Positions 14,033 through 22,837 of a stretch of DNA of 64,000 bases are shown here, piece after piece. The translations under genes were made by a program, and so were the position numbers. Within the stretch, counting starts at the first letter, position 1, and every line of letters begins with the position of its first letter. The DNA is from Idiomarina seosinensis_A (lineage in GTDB: Bacteria > Pseudomonadota > Gammaproteobacteria > Enterobacterales > Alteromonadaceae). The notes beneath the pieces are model-generated. The model did not search any database. It had not been told where the DNA came from and saw nothing but the letters and a program-made list of their open reading frames with translations. The stretch lies in NCBI RefSeq assembly GCF_044797955.1, contig NZ_CP085211.1:1798001-1862000 (forward strand). The letters are read 5' to 3'.

Positions 14033-16504
14033 TTAATAAAAATCGTAGGAGAATGACATACCAACCGATAATGGCCGATTAGTCGTTACCCGCTCAATGA
14101 AGTCCTGAGTGTTTATGAATAGCTCAGCACGCTCATCGGTGATGTTATCAACATAGAGTTTTGCCGACCACTGGCTACCAGACACACCTACAGAAGCATT
14201 AAGAATATTGTAGGCGTCTTGCTGACGGCGGTCTGCTGCTACGATCGAGCTGTACGACTCGCCGGCGTATATCCACCCCACTTGCGCATGGGCGTCCCAG
14301 TTGTTCTCCAGACGCCAGCCGTAGCGCGCGCGCAGATTAGCCTGAAACTCTGGTGTTAACGGCAATTCAGAGCCTTCTGGCGCCATTTCAATAACGTTTG
14401 CCTGAGTAGAGGTTAACTCGGTATCGTTATAGGAAGCAGCACCGTGGAACGTCCAGTTTTCAGTTGCACGCCAGGTAAAGTCCGTTTCAAGGCCCCGGAT
14501 TTCAGAATCCGCTGCGTTCTCAATAAAGGTCAGGATAGAAACGTTGACCGGGTCAAAACGCGACACTTGCATGTCAGTCCAGTCGATGAAGTAAACGTTA
14601 CCGTTCCAGCGAAGACTGTTATCCAGCAATAAGGATTTCCAGCCAAACTCGTAGTTTTTCACATCGTCGGTATTGTAGGTTGTTTCAACATTCGGATACT
14701 CTGGATTATTTGACTCGATACCACCACCGCGGTTAAACCCACCGGGGCGGAAACCTTCTGAGTAAGTCGCGAAAAACAGAGTATCGCGATCCATTTGATA
14801 GCTCAGAGTAAACTTAGGAATGATGTCGTCCAGTTCCAGTGGCTCATCGGTATGTCCACCCGAAACGTCGTAATCTCGGCCACGGTTGTCATCAACAGAA
14901 CCCTGGAAAATACCGGCAGCAAAGTTAGACGAGCCAGTATAGTCTGACTCCATGTCGTACCAGCGTAAACCGATGGTTGCGGCCCACTGTTCGGTGAAGT
15001 CATAAGTGTATTCACCAAACACCGCTATTTGCTCTTCAGTACGGGTAATATCGTTAAAGAACGCAACACCTGGAGGGCGAGTGTTCGGGTTGATATTGTT
15101 CGCTTCCGGAAGCGGCGCATTTGGCGCAAAGCCAAGGGCATCAGGATTTGGTAAATAAACGTAGTCGTCCTGAGTTTCGATTTCGAAGTCATCGTAGAAG
15201 ATACCAGCGGTTATCCGCGAGCGCTCATTAAAGTCATAATTAATACGGACTTCCTGAGTTAAACGCGTGTGCTCCTGGTATCCTTTAAAGCCTTTGGTTG
15301 GGTCAACGCAATCGCGGTTTTCAGTGATAACATCAGGGTTGATACCATAGTTATCAATGTAAGCCGGGTTAGAGTATGTACAAGTATAGTAGCCAATAAA
15401 TGCGCCACTGTTGTTATACCCTGTGTAGTCGATAGATTGCTCGACTTCGCGTTTTAAGTAGCCACCGGTATAAAGAATTTCCAGCGCATCCAGGCGGCCA
15501 TTAAGGGTCCAGCTGGTTAAATCGAAGCTATCTTCAAGCTCATCAGGGAAAAAGCGCTGCACTTCCAGATCGCCCACGTCAGGGTCATAGTCGAATACCC
15601 CATCGGCGCCTAAGTCCTGGCTTTGATGCTGAACCAGGATATCCCAGTCGTTATTGATAAGGTATTTTGCACTCAGGCGAAACCCTTTGTAGTAGCTGTC
15701 ATTAAAATCTTCTTCGACCAGCCCAGTGTTATAAGCAGTCTCATAGGTCGCATCAGGACCATAGTCTACCGCAGAGTTTGGGTTCTGTTCTGGGTCCAGC
15801 GTATATTCGCCAAAGACATTATCGATATAACCGCCGCGATTGACGTTATAAATAGCAGCACGAACAGCAAAGTCATTGGTCACCGGAATGTTGATGTACG
15901 CTTCTGACGTACTGCTCATTTCACCTTCCGGCATGCTCTCAAAGCCAGCCGTAAAACCTGCTTCCATCACGCCCATTACCGGCTTTTTAGTGATATAACG
16001 GATGGTACCGGCTTGTGAGCTCGCACCAAATAGTGTGCCCTGTGGACCAGGTAACACTTCTATGCGCTGCAAGTCGGTTGCATAAACATCTAAGTTACGG
16101 CCTGGTGCGGTGACCGGCTGCTCGTCGATGTATAACGCAACGTTTGGCATGGTGCCCTGAGCACCAGATAACATGACGGTTATTGGCTGGATTGACATAC
16201 CACGGATGAAGACAGAGTTTTGTCCTGGTCCGCGTCCACCGGTACTGACGTTAGGAACATACTGAGCATAATCATCAAAGTTGCCGATGTTTTGCTCTTT
16301 TAAGTCCTTATCGCTCATTGCCTGAACGGCGGTCGGCGTTTGCTGGATGTTTGTGGTGCGTTTTGTCGCGGTTACATTGATAGTTTCTATAGCGGTTGTG
16401 TTTTCTGCCTCCTCTTGCTGCGCGTCTTGCTGTGGTGCAGCTACTGACGAAGAGGCAGCTAAAGCTATAAAGATAGCTGAGCTTATTTTACTATATTGGA
16501 ACAT
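14033..16504 (-). CDS. TonB-dependent outer-membrane receptor
   Basis: An 823-residue gated outer-membrane transporter energised by TonB-ExbBD. It has a signal peptide (residues 1-23, cleavage near SVAA), a TonB-box-like stretch ETINVTATKR (40-49), a plug domain (about 55-175) with FIRGMSIQPI and the conserved VLPGPQGTLFGASSQAGTIR, then a beta-barrel ending SMSFSYDFY. The plug and barrel resemble the broad family annotated for siderophores, vitamins or carbohydrates; no substrate can be named from the sequence. It lies between two intrinsic terminators, so it is transcribed alone. The ATG at 16504 is preceded by GGGAGA. No Fur box was recognised in the short upstream region. Confidence 0.9.
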   Translation of the reverse strand: MFQYSKISSAIFIALAASSSVAAPQQDAQQEEAENTTAIETINVTATKRTTNIQQTPTAVQAMSDKDLKEQNIGNFDDYAQYVPNVSTGGRGPGQNSVFIRGMSIQPITVMLSGAQGTMPNVALYIDEQPVTAPGRNLDVYATDLQRIEVLPGPQGTLFGASSQAGTIRYITKKPVMGVMEAGFTAGFESMPEGEMSSTSEAYINIPVTNDFAVRAAIYNVNRGGYIDNVFGEYTLDPEQNPNSAVDYGPDATYETAYNTGLVEEDFNDSYYKGFRLSAKYLINNDWDILVQHQSQDLGADGVFDYDPDVGDLEVQRFFPDELEDSFDLTSWTLNGRLDALEILYTGGYLKREVEQSIDYTGYNNSGAFIGYYTCTYSNPAYIDNYGINPDVITENRDCVDPTKGFKGYQEHTRLTQEVRINYDFNERSRITAGIFYDDFEIETQDDYVYLPNPDALGFAPNAPLPEANNINPNTRPPGVAFFNDITRTEEQIAVFGEYTYDFTEQWAATIGLRWYDMESDYTGSSNFAAGIFQGSVDDNRGRDYDVSGGHTDEPLELDDIIPKFTLSYQMDRDTLFFATYSEGFRPGGFNRGGGIESNNPEYPNVETTYNTDDVKNYEFGWKSLLLDNSLRWNGNVYFIDWTDMQVSRFDPVNVSILTFIENAADSEIRGLETDFTWRATENWTFHGAASYNDTELTSTQANVIEMAPEGSELPLTPEFQANLRARYGWRLENNWDAHAQVGWIYAGESYSSIVAADRRQQDAYNILNASVGVSGSQWSAKLYVDNITDERAELFINTQDFIERVTTNRPLSVGMSFSYDFY

Positions 16505-16535
16505 GAGTTCTCCCGGGTTGTGATTATTAACTCCC

Positions 16536-16562
16536 TAAAAAAAGCGGCAACCATTGCCGCTT
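16536..16562 (-). terminator. Terminator after the porin gene
   Basis: Perfect 9-bp inverted repeat (AAGCGGCAA / TTGCCGCTT, loop TGG on the minus strand) followed by a T-run, 35 bases after the porin stop and just upstream of the TonB receptor start. Confidence 0.88.
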
Positions 16563-16597
16563 CATATTACCTATAACGCAAAAACGATTATAACGGT

Positions 16598-18019
16598 TTA
16601 AAAGTAATAACCAAAATTTATATTAAACCGATCATTAACTTCACCACCGTCTGTGGCGATATTACCGCCAATAAACGGCTGGTTTTTAGCTTTCACGTAG
16701 TCGACATAGGTGTAAAAACCACCACCCGCTGCCACTGCAACGCCCAAAACGTTCATCCAGGTATCGTCCTGGTAACCTACTTTGTCGGTGATTAGGCTGT
16801 GGTCATTGTAGAATGTTAAGCTCGTAAATGGACCAACATCAACGGGCAAGGTATAGGCCACGTTAGCCGTATAAATTTTCGCTTCCGTCGGGATCGCATC
16901 ATAATAGCCGTAAGCGCCCATAAACATGCCGTGGTTTTCAAGCTTCATATCATAGGCATAATCAGCGTATTGCAGCTGAACATTCCAGGGACCATTATCA
17001 TAATTTCCGTGAACACCCCAGGCAAAACGATTACCAACGTTTTGATCCTCGTAGTCTTCTGCGGTCGTAAAGCCCTCTGCGGCGGTTCCGGAGTAGAAGT
17101 TATTGCCCTGGGCTGAAACCCCAACTTCTAGACTTTCATCCTCACCTAGATTAAATAGTCTTGCCGCCCGCAATGCATAACTATTACTTTCGCCTACCGG
17201 AAGCCCCGGCTCGTCATAAGCACCCTGGCCTGGCAAGCGAATACCAGCTGTATCATAGTTATAGCGTCCGGTACGGTCGGTGACAGGTCCGTCAATACCG
17301 CCCATTTCGTCAGATTTATGATAGGCAATATCAAAATGCCACTGGTCGCCGCGATACAGCAGCCTTAAGCCATTATCATGTTCGTCTTCCAGACCAACAT
17401 AAAAGGTCGAGTTAAAGAAGTAACTATGTGAGTTGTAAGGCATATTGCCGAATGGTACTTTCACGACGCCTATCTGACCCTGCCAGTTTTCGGTGAAGTC
17501 ATAGCCAAACCAGGCATACTTAACGGTATCCATGTAATGAAACCACCGGTATTCAGCCGATAAAATGACGCCACCAATTTCACCGTCAAAATTTAGCCGG
17601 AAAATATCAAAGTCCAGATCGCCGGCTCGATTCTCGTTATCGGAATCATAGTTATTGTACTCATACTGAAAGCGGACCGCGCCATGGACTTTGATTGGCC
17701 AGTTTTGGTTCTCTTCAACCTGGTCTTCTAATTCGGCTAATTGCGCGCGAATTCCCGAGTCCGCCCGGCGTATTGCTGTCCCCTTTTGTCGGCTCTCCTG
17801 TTCGCCGGTGTGCTGCTTTTTCGTCATCATTTTCTGGTGACGTTCGTGCATCTTTTCTTTTTGCTGCTCTTGTTCTGCCAGGCGTTGTTCAAGCTCTGCT
17901 AGTTTTTCCTTTAGCATTTCAATTTCAGCTTTAACGCTCCGCTCATCCTGGGACGCTGCCGAAACGAAACCCGGACTTGTAGCAAGAAGCGAAGCCGCCA
18001 CTACCCATCCTTTTGACAT
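16598..18019 (-). CDS. Outer-membrane porin with N-terminal coiled coil
   Basis: A 473-residue protein with a 21-residue signal peptide (MSKGWVVAASLLATSPGFVSA). A strongly charged coiled coil follows (about 25-105, heptads such as EIEMLKEKLAELEQRLAEQE), then a beta-barrel (about 110-473) with many aromatic, alternating strands and a terminal Phe (FGYYF), the recognition signal for BAM. The overall plan fits the phosphate-selective porin O/P (OprO/OprP) superfamily, in which the N-terminal coiled coil may mediate trimerisation or peptidoglycan contact. Ion preference cannot be read from the sequence. It is a single gene with its own promoter-like sequence and terminator, between the S10 operon and the TonB receptor. 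AAGGAG lies 7 bases before the ATG. Confidence 0.85.
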   Translation of the reverse strand: MSKGWVVAASLLATSPGFVSAASQDERSVKAEIEMLKEKLAELEQRLAEQEQQKEKMHERHQKMMTKKQHTGEQESRQKGTAIRRADSGIRAQLAELEDQVEENQNWPIKVHGAVRFQYEYNNYDSDNENRAGDLDFDIFRLNFDGEIGGVILSAEYRWFHYMDTVKYAWFGYDFTENWQGQIGVVKVPFGNMPYNSHSYFFNSTFYVGLEDEHDNGLRLLYRGDQWHFDIAYHKSDEMGGIDGPVTDRTGRYNYDTAGIRLPGQGAYDEPGLPVGESNSYALRAARLFNLGEDESLEVGVSAQGNNFYSGTAAEGFTTAEDYEDQNVGNRFAWGVHGNYDNGPWNVQLQYADYAYDMKLENHGMFMGAYGYYDAIPTEAKIYTANVAYTLPVDVGPFTSLTFYNDHSLITDKVGYQDDTWMNVLGVAVAAGGGFYTYVDYVKAKNQPFIGGNIATDGGEVNDRFNINFGYYF

Positions 18020-18083
18020 TAATAACTCCTTAGTGTGGATATAAATAATTTCGTCATTTGTCTTATTTGTATAACGACGCGCA

Positions 18084-18113
18084 TAAATACAACCAAACTG
18101 ACTTTGCCGTCAA
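18084..18113 (-). promoter_or_regulatory. Putative porin promoter
   Basis: TTGACG (18108-18113) and TATTTA (18084-18089) on the minus strand are 18 bases apart, giving a leader of about 60 bases to the porin ATG. It lies directly downstream of the S10 operon terminator. Confidence 0.45.
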
Positions 18114-18133
18114 CTACTTATCTGTTTAGTCCA

Positions 18134-18160
18134 TAAAAAAAGCCTCCGCAAGGGAGGCTT
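18134..18160 (-). terminator. Intrinsic terminator ending the S10 operon after rpsQ
   Basis: Perfect 8-bp stem AAGCCTCC / GGAGGCTT with a 5-base loop, followed on the minus strand by seven T residues, 27 bases after the rpsQ stop. It ends the S10 transcript before the porin promoter, so the S10 and spc operons are separate transcription units here. Confidence 0.9.
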
Positions 18161-18186
18161 TTACTTTTACTTAACGTTTTCTGCTA

Positions 18187-18450
18187 TTAGACAACAGTAG
18201 CGCGCTCGATAATTTCTACTAATGCCCAAGATTTATTCTTAGACAAAGGACGAGATTCGCGCACAATAACCTTATCACCGGTATTGCACTGATTCTCTTC
18301 ATCGTGAGCATGCACTTTGGTTGTACGAGTGATGTACTTGCTGTAAACCGGGTGTTTAACACGGCGTTCAACAGCTACAGTGATGGTTTTATCCATCTTA
18401 TCACTGACAACTTTGCCTTGCAGAGTACGAATACGTTTTTCTTCAGCCAT
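18187..18450 (-). CDS. rpsQ: 30S ribosomal protein S17
   Basis: Primary 16S rRNA-binding protein, 87 residues starting MAEEKRIRTLQGKVVSDKMD, with an OB-fold matching E. coli S17 (84 aa). Its ATG overlaps the rpmC stop by one base (TAATG). It is the last gene of the S10 operon and is followed by a strong terminator. In E. coli the next gene would be rplN; here a porin gene follows. Confidence 0.97.
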   Translation of the reverse strand: MAEEKRIRTLQGKVVSDKMDKTITVAVERRVKHPVYSKYITRTTKVHAHDEENQCNTGDKVIVRESRPLSKNKSWALVEIIERATVV

Positions 18451-18641
18451 TACGCACCTGCCTTCTGAGTTAAGATGGTTTTAATACGCGCTATGTCGCG
18501 ACGTACTTGCTTCATCATGTGAGTCTGATTCAGCTGACCTGTTGCTGCTTGCATGCGCAGATTAAACTGCTCGCGACGCAAGTTCAGCAATTCTTCCTGC
18601 AGCTGCTCAACGGTTTTTTCTTTCAGTTCACTTGCTTTCAT
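18450..18641 (-). CDS. rpmC: 50S ribosomal protein L29
   Basis: Helical protein at the nascent-chain exit, where trigger factor and SRP dock. It has 63 residues starting MKASELKEKTVEQLQEELLN. I choose the ATG at 18641, which overlaps the rplP stop (TGATG) and aligns with the E. coli start; the GTG one codon upstream would add a single residue. The end overlaps rpsQ by one base. Confidence 0.97.
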   Translation of the reverse strand: MKASELKEKTVEQLQEELLNLRREQFNLRMQAATGQLNQTHMMKQVRRDIARIKTILTQKAGA

Positions 18642-19054
18642 CACATTACCGTCCGAGTCACAAAAGTTGTTTTGAATGGCAGTTTGCGAGCCGCCAGGCG
18701 GAACGCTTCACGAGCCAATTCTTCTGAAACACCGTCCATTTCGTAAAGTACACGACCTGGTTGGATCTGGGCTACCCAGTACTCGACGTTACCTTTACCT
18801 TTACCCATACGAACTTCTAAAGGCTTCTTGGTGATAGGCTTGTCCGGGAATACACGGATCCAGATTTTACCCTGACGCTTAACGTGACGAGTCATAGCAC
18901 GACGGCCTGCTTCGATTTGACGTGCAGTCATGCGACCACGGTCAGTTGCTTTCAAACCGAAAGTTCCGAAGCTAACTTTGTTACCAGACTGCGCCAAGCC
19001 ACGATTTCGGCCTGTGTGAACCTTACGGAATTTTGTACGCTTAGGTTGTAACAT
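18641..19054 (-). CDS. rplP: 50S ribosomal protein L16
   Basis: 50S protein near the A site and peptidyl-transferase centre, 137 residues starting MLQPKRTKFRKVHTGRNRGL. The Arg81-containing region (RVFPDKPITKKPLEVRMGKGKGN) is intact; in E. coli this Arg is hydroxylated by YcfD/RoxA. The stop overlaps the rpmC start by one base, implying coupled translation in the S10 operon. Confidence 0.97.
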   Translation of the reverse strand: MLQPKRTKFRKVHTGRNRGLAQSGNKVSFGTFGLKATDRGRMTARQIEAGRRAMTRHVKRQGKIWIRVFPDKPITKKPLEVRMGKGKGNVEYWVAQIQPGRVLYEMDGVSEELAREAFRLAARKLPFKTTFVTRTVM

Positions 19055-19066
19055 TATCGTCTCTCC

Positions 19067-19747
19067 TTACTTACGGTTTTTGCCGCGCTTAGGAGCTGGC
19101 TTTTCTTCAGTAGGCAGTCCACCAAGAACTTCACCACGGAAAATCCAGACCTTAACACCGATGATACCGTAGGTGGTGTTCGCTTCTGCTGTCGAGTAAT
19201 CAATGTCTGCACGCAATGTGTGCAGTGGCACCCGACCTTCACGATACCACTCTGTACGAGCGATTTCAGCGCCGCCTAAACGACCACTGACTTCGACTTT
19301 AATGCCTTTAGCACCTAATCGAATGGCGTTTTGTACAGCGCGTTTCATCGCCCGGCGGAACATCACACGACGCTCCAGCTGACCGGTAATATTGTCAGCA
19401 ACAAGCTGAGAGTCCAATTCAGGTTTGCGCACTTCAGAAATATTAATTTGTGAAGGAGCTCCCGTTAATTTTTGAACTTGCTTGCGCAGTTTCTCTACGT
19501 CTTCGCCTTTCTTACCGATAACAACGCCTGGGCGAGCTGTGTGAATAGTCACACGAACACTTTTCGCAGGGCGTTCGATAACAATACGCGACACTGATGC
19601 ATTACGCAGTTCTTTCGTCAGGAACTTACGTACCTGATGATCACTGTGCAGGTTATCAGCGAATTCGTTCGTATTCGCATACCAGGTTGCATTCCATGGT
19701 CTGGAGATACCTAGGCGAATACCATTAGGATGTACTTTCTGACCCAT
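19067..19747 (-). CDS. rpsC: 30S ribosomal protein S3
   Basis: Protein of the 30S mRNA entry channel with helicase-like activity. It has 226 residues starting MGQKVHPNGIRLGISRPWNA, with the KH domain motif VVIGKKGEDVEKLR near residues 64-77 and the conserved C-terminal domain (IGVKVWIFRGEVLGG). The Arg/Lys-rich tail is slightly different from E. coli S3 (233 aa). It lies 10 bases after rplV and 12 before rplP in the S10 operon. Confidence 0.97.
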   Translation of the reverse strand: MGQKVHPNGIRLGISRPWNATWYANTNEFADNLHSDHQVRKFLTKELRNASVSRIVIERPAKSVRVTIHTARPGVVIGKKGEDVEKLRKQVQKLTGAPSQINISEVRKPELDSQLVADNITGQLERRVMFRRAMKRAVQNAIRLGAKGIKVEVSGRLGGAEIARTEWYREGRVPLHTLRADIDYSTAEANTTYGIIGVKVWIFRGEVLGGLPTEEKPAPKRGKNRK

Positions 19748-19757
19748 AATTTATCTC

Positions 19758-20090
19758 CTAGCTATCTGACACGACCACAGTAATGTGGCTGGTGCGCTTA
19801 AAGATACGATCGGCACGGCCTTTCGCACGTGGCTTGATGCGCTTCATCGTCGGACCTTCGTCAAGAAAGACCTTAGATACTTTCAGCTCATCAATATCCG
19901 CACCTTCGTTATGTTCCGCGTTAGCGATAGCCGACTCAAGAACTTTCTTGACCAGGCTAGCTGCTGCTTTAGGGCTGTACGCAAGAATATCCAGTGCTTT
20001 TTCCACTGGTAAACCGCGAATTTGGTCAGCAACCAAACGTCCCTTCTGAGCAGAAACGCGGGCAAATTGGTGTTTAGCAATTGCTTCCAT
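19758..20090 (-). CDS. rplV: 50S ribosomal protein L22
   Basis: Protein lining the nascent-peptide exit tunnel, 110 residues starting MEAIAKHQFARVSAQKGRLV. The extended beta-hairpin loop (DEGPTMKRIKPRAKGRADRI) that reaches the tunnel and is the site of macrolide-resistance changes looks wild type. The start is ATG at 20090, which aligns with E. coli and has GAGG 9 bases upstream; a GTG one codon earlier is also in frame. It lies in the S10 operon between rpsS and rpsC. Confidence 0.97.
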   Translation of the reverse strand: MEAIAKHQFARVSAQKGRLVADQIRGLPVEKALDILAYSPKAAASLVKKVLESAIANAEHNEGADIDELKVSKVFLDEGPTMKRIKPRAKGRADRIFKRTSHITVVVSDS

Positions 20091-20103
20091 CACTTTCTAC
20101 CTC

Positions 20104-20382
20104 TTACCGTTTCTTCGCTTTCTTATCAGCAGCATGGCCGCGATAAGTACGGGTTGGTGCGAATTCACCCAGTTTATGACCGATCATTTCGTCCGAAACA
20201 AAAACCGGAACGTGTTGACGACCGTTGTGAACAGCAATCGTCAAACCAATCATATCTGGAATAATCATTGAACGACGGGACCAAGTCTTAATTGGTTTTT
20301 TATCCCCGGCTTCCAACGCTTTCTCCACCTTATTTAGCAGGTGAAGGTCTATAAATGGACCTTTTTTAAGAGAACGTGGCAT
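20104..20382 (-). CDS. rpsS: 30S ribosomal protein S19
   Basis: 30S head protein near the decoding A site that forms a complex with S13, 92 residues starting MPRSLKKGPFIDLHLLNKVE and matching E. coli S19 in length. The conserved NGRQHVPVFVSDEMIGHKLGEF segment is present. It lies 16 bases after rplB and is followed after 13 bases by rplV. Confidence 0.97.
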   Translation of the reverse strand: MPRSLKKGPFIDLHLLNKVEKALEAGDKKPIKTWSRRSMIIPDMIGLTIAVHNGRQHVPVFVSDEMIGHKLGEFAPTRTYRGHAADKKAKKR

Positions 20383-20398
20383 GTTTTATCCTCAACTC

Positions 20399-21223
20399 TT
20401 ATTTGTTGCGACGGCGTACGATGAACTTATCGGTACGCTTGTTTTTACGGGTTTTGTAGCCTTTAGTTGGCATACCCCATGGTGATACTGGATGACGGCC
20501 ACCTGAAGTACGACCTTCACCACCACCGTGTGGGTGATCAACAGGGTTCATCGCCACACCACGAACGGTAGGACGAACACCACGCCAGCGCTTAGCACCA
20601 GCTTTACCCAGTTGGCGCAACATGTGTTCTGCGTTGCCAACTTCACCGATAGTTGCACGACCTTCAGATTGTACGCGGCGCATTTCGCCTGAACGCAGAC
20701 GAATAGTGACGTAAGTTCCATCACGAGCTACGATTTGCGCGTAAGTACCTGCTGAGCGAGCCAGCTGAGCACCTTTGCCTGGCTGCATTTCCAGAGCGTG
20801 GACAACCGTACCCACTGGAATATTGCGCATTGGCAAAGAGTTACCCGGCTTGATTGGCGAATCAGGACCAGACTGGACACGATCACCAACTTTCAGGTTC
20901 TTAGGTGACAAAATGTAACGGCGTTCACCGTCAGCATAGAGTACCAAAGCGATATTCGCTGACCGGTTTGGATCGTATTCGATACGCTCAACCTTCGCAG
21001 GAATGCCATCTTTATTGCGTTTAAAATCGATAACACGGTAATGGTGCTTGTGACCACCGCCAATGTGGCGAACCGTGATACGACCGTTATTATTACGACC
21101 ACCAGATTTACTGTTTTTTTCCAGTAATGGTGCGTAAGGCTTGCCTTTGTACAGGTCCTGACCGACGACTTTAACGACGTGGCGTTGACCCGGAGACGTA
21201 GGCTTACTTTTAACTACAGCCAT
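20399..21223 (-). CDS. rplB: 50S ribosomal protein L2
   Basis: Essential 23S rRNA-binding protein near the peptidyl-transferase centre, 274 residues starting MAVVKSKPTSPGQRHVVKVV. The OB and SH3-like core and the conserved C-terminal VAMNPVDHPHGGGEGR, whose His is the residue implicated in peptidyl transfer, are present. It lies between rplW and rpsS in S10 order. Confidence 0.97.
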   Translation of the reverse strand: MAVVKSKPTSPGQRHVVKVVGQDLYKGKPYAPLLEKNSKSGGRNNNGRITVRHIGGGHKHHYRVIDFKRNKDGIPAKVERIEYDPNRSANIALVLYADGERRYILSPKNLKVGDRVQSGPDSPIKPGNSLPMRNIPVGTVVHALEMQPGKGAQLARSAGTYAQIVARDGTYVTIRLRSGEMRRVQSEGRATIGEVGNAEHMLRQLGKAGAKRWRGVRPTVRGVAMNPVDHPHGGGEGRTSGGRHPVSPWGMPTKGYKTRKNKRTDKFIVRRRNK

Positions 21224-21237
21224 GTTTATTCCTCCTG

Positions 21238-21540
21238 TTACTCAGCGCCGCCAACGAAATCGATGTCAGCACCCTCTTGCAGGGATACATACGCTTTTTT
21301 CCAATCGTTTCGCTTACCGAAACGGAACCCGGTGCGCTTGGTTTTACCCTTCACGTTGACCGTGCGTACGCTGTTGACTTCGACTTCAAACAACTTCTCG
21401 ACAGCCGCTTTAATTTCGGATTTTGTTGCATCTTTCGCTACTTTGAAAACAACAGTGTTGTTGCTCTCAGCAGTCATCGTGCTTTTTTCCGAAACGTGAG
21501 GTGCTAAAATCACTTTAAGCAAACGTTCTTCGCGCATCAT
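21238..21540 (-). CDS. rplW: 50S ribosomal protein L23
   Basis: Exit-tunnel protein that docks trigger factor and SRP, 100 residues starting MMREERLLKVILAPHVSEKS, the same length as the E. coli protein, with the trigger-factor contact residue Glu18 in HVSEK. Its start overlaps the rplD stop by 4 bases (ATGA). It ends IDFVGGAE, 14 bases before rplB. Confidence 0.97.
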   Translation of the reverse strand: MMREERLLKVILAPHVSEKSTMTAESNNTVVFKVAKDATKSEIKAAVEKLFEVEVNSVRTVNVKGKTKRTGFRFGKRNDWKKAYVSLQEGADIDFVGGAE

Positions 21541-22142
21541 GATAACACCTCCTCAAGCTGCTTGACTGCATCAGCAGTCATCAGGACGTTTTCAAAAGCG
21601 ATTAAGCTGACTGGGTCAATGCCCTGAACGTCGCGCACGTCAACTTTATGCAAGTTGCGTGAAGCCAGGAACAAGTTCTCATCCACGTCTTTGGTCACGA
21701 TTAAAACGTCACTCAGATTCAAATCTTTCAGTTTTTCAACTAACTGTTTGGTCTTCGGCGCATCAACGCTAAAGTTTTCAACAACAGTCAAGCGATCCTG
21801 ACGGATTAATTCTGACACGATGCTTTTCAGTGCACCGCGATACATTTTCTTATTTACTTTCTGCGCATGACTTTGCGGTTTAGCCGCGAAAGTCGCACCA
21901 CCTGAGCGCCAGATCGGGCTACGGATTGTACCCGCACGAGCACGACCGGTGCCTTTTTGACGCCATGGTTTCTTACCGCCGCCAGCAACTTCAGAGCGCG
22001 TTTTTTGCGCCTTAGTACCTTGGCGAGACCCTGCTGCATAAGCAACGACTACCTGATGGACAAGTGCTTCGTTAAACTCACGTCCAAAGGTAGCTTCGGA
22101 AACCTCAAGAGCGCCTTTTGCGTCTTTCAATGTTAATTCCAT
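21537..22142 (-). CDS. rplD: 50S ribosomal protein L4
   Basis: 50S assembly and exit-tunnel protein, 201 residues starting MELTLKDAKGALEVSEATFG. In E. coli it is also the autoregulator of the S10 operon, acting on the leader by transcription attenuation and translational repression. Start choice: two ATGs lie two codons apart, and only the one at 22142 has GGAG at a normal distance (7 bases) and aligns with E. coli; 22148 would sit against the ribosome site. The tunnel loop (GKKPWRQKGTGRARAGTIR) is intact. The stop overlaps rplW by 4 bases. Confidence 0.97.
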   Translation of the reverse strand: MELTLKDAKGALEVSEATFGREFNEALVHQVVVAYAAGSRQGTKAQKTRSEVAGGGKKPWRQKGTGRARAGTIRSPIWRSGGATFAAKPQSHAQKVNKKMYRGALKSIVSELIRQDRLTVVENFSVDAPKTKQLVEKLKDLNLSDVLIVTKDVDENLFLASRNLHKVDVRDVQGIDPVSLIAFENVLMTADAVKQLEEVLS

Positions 22143-22160
22143 CACCATTCTCCTCAGACG

Positions 22161-22799
22161 TTACGCCTTGACCGCAGGTTTAACGATAACATCACTACCA
22201 GTAGCTCCAGGAACTGCACCTTTGATCAACAACAAGTTGCGTTCTGCATCTACACGGACTAGCTCAAGTGATTGAGTAGTGACCTGCTCGTTACCCATTT
22301 GACCAGCCATTTTTTTGCCTTTAAATACTTTACCAGGCGACTGGTTTTGACCGATTGAACCCGGTGCACGGTGAGACAAAGAGTTACCGTGGGTAGCGTC
22401 CTGAGTACTGAAGTTCCAGCGCTTCACGGTACCGGCAAAGCCTTTACCTTTCGAAGTACCAGTAACATCAACTTTCTTGATTTCGGTAAATACTTCCACA
22501 GTCAGTTCAGAACCTACTGTGTAATCATCACCTTCGCCGTCTTTAAGACGAAATTCCCAAAGACCGCGACCTGCCTCAGTACCTGCTTTAGCAAAATGAC
22601 CTGCTAAAGGCTTGGTAACACGGCTTGCTTTCTTCTCGCCTGTGGTCACTTGAAGCGCACGATAACCGTCAGTATCATCAGATTTAACCTGAGTTACCCG
22701 GTTAGCCAACACTTCGATCACAGTAACAGGAACAGAAGCGCCGTCTTCCTGGAAGACACGCGTCATTCCTACTTTACGACCGACTAGACCTATAGCCAT
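22161..22799 (-). CDS. rplC: 50S ribosomal protein L3
   Basis: Early assembly protein whose extension reaches the peptidyl-transferase centre, 212 residues starting MAIGLVGRKVGMTRVFQEDG. The loop SLSHRAPGSIGQNQSPGKVF includes the Gln at which PrmB methylates E. coli L3. It is the second gene of the S10 operon, 38 bases after rpsJ. Confidence 0.97.
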   Translation of the reverse strand: MAIGLVGRKVGMTRVFQEDGASVPVTVIEVLANRVTQVKSDDTDGYRALQVTTGEKKASRVTKPLAGHFAKAGTEAGRGLWEFRLKDGEGDDYTVGSELTVEVFTEIKKVDVTGTSKGKGFAGTVKRWNFSTQDATHGNSLSHRAPGSIGQNQSPGKVFKGKKMAGQMGNEQVTTQSLELVRVDAERNLLLIKGAVPGATGSDVIVKPAVKA

Positions 22800-22837
22800 T
22801 GTTAAAACCTCTCGTGTGTAATCCTATTACTGCCCAC

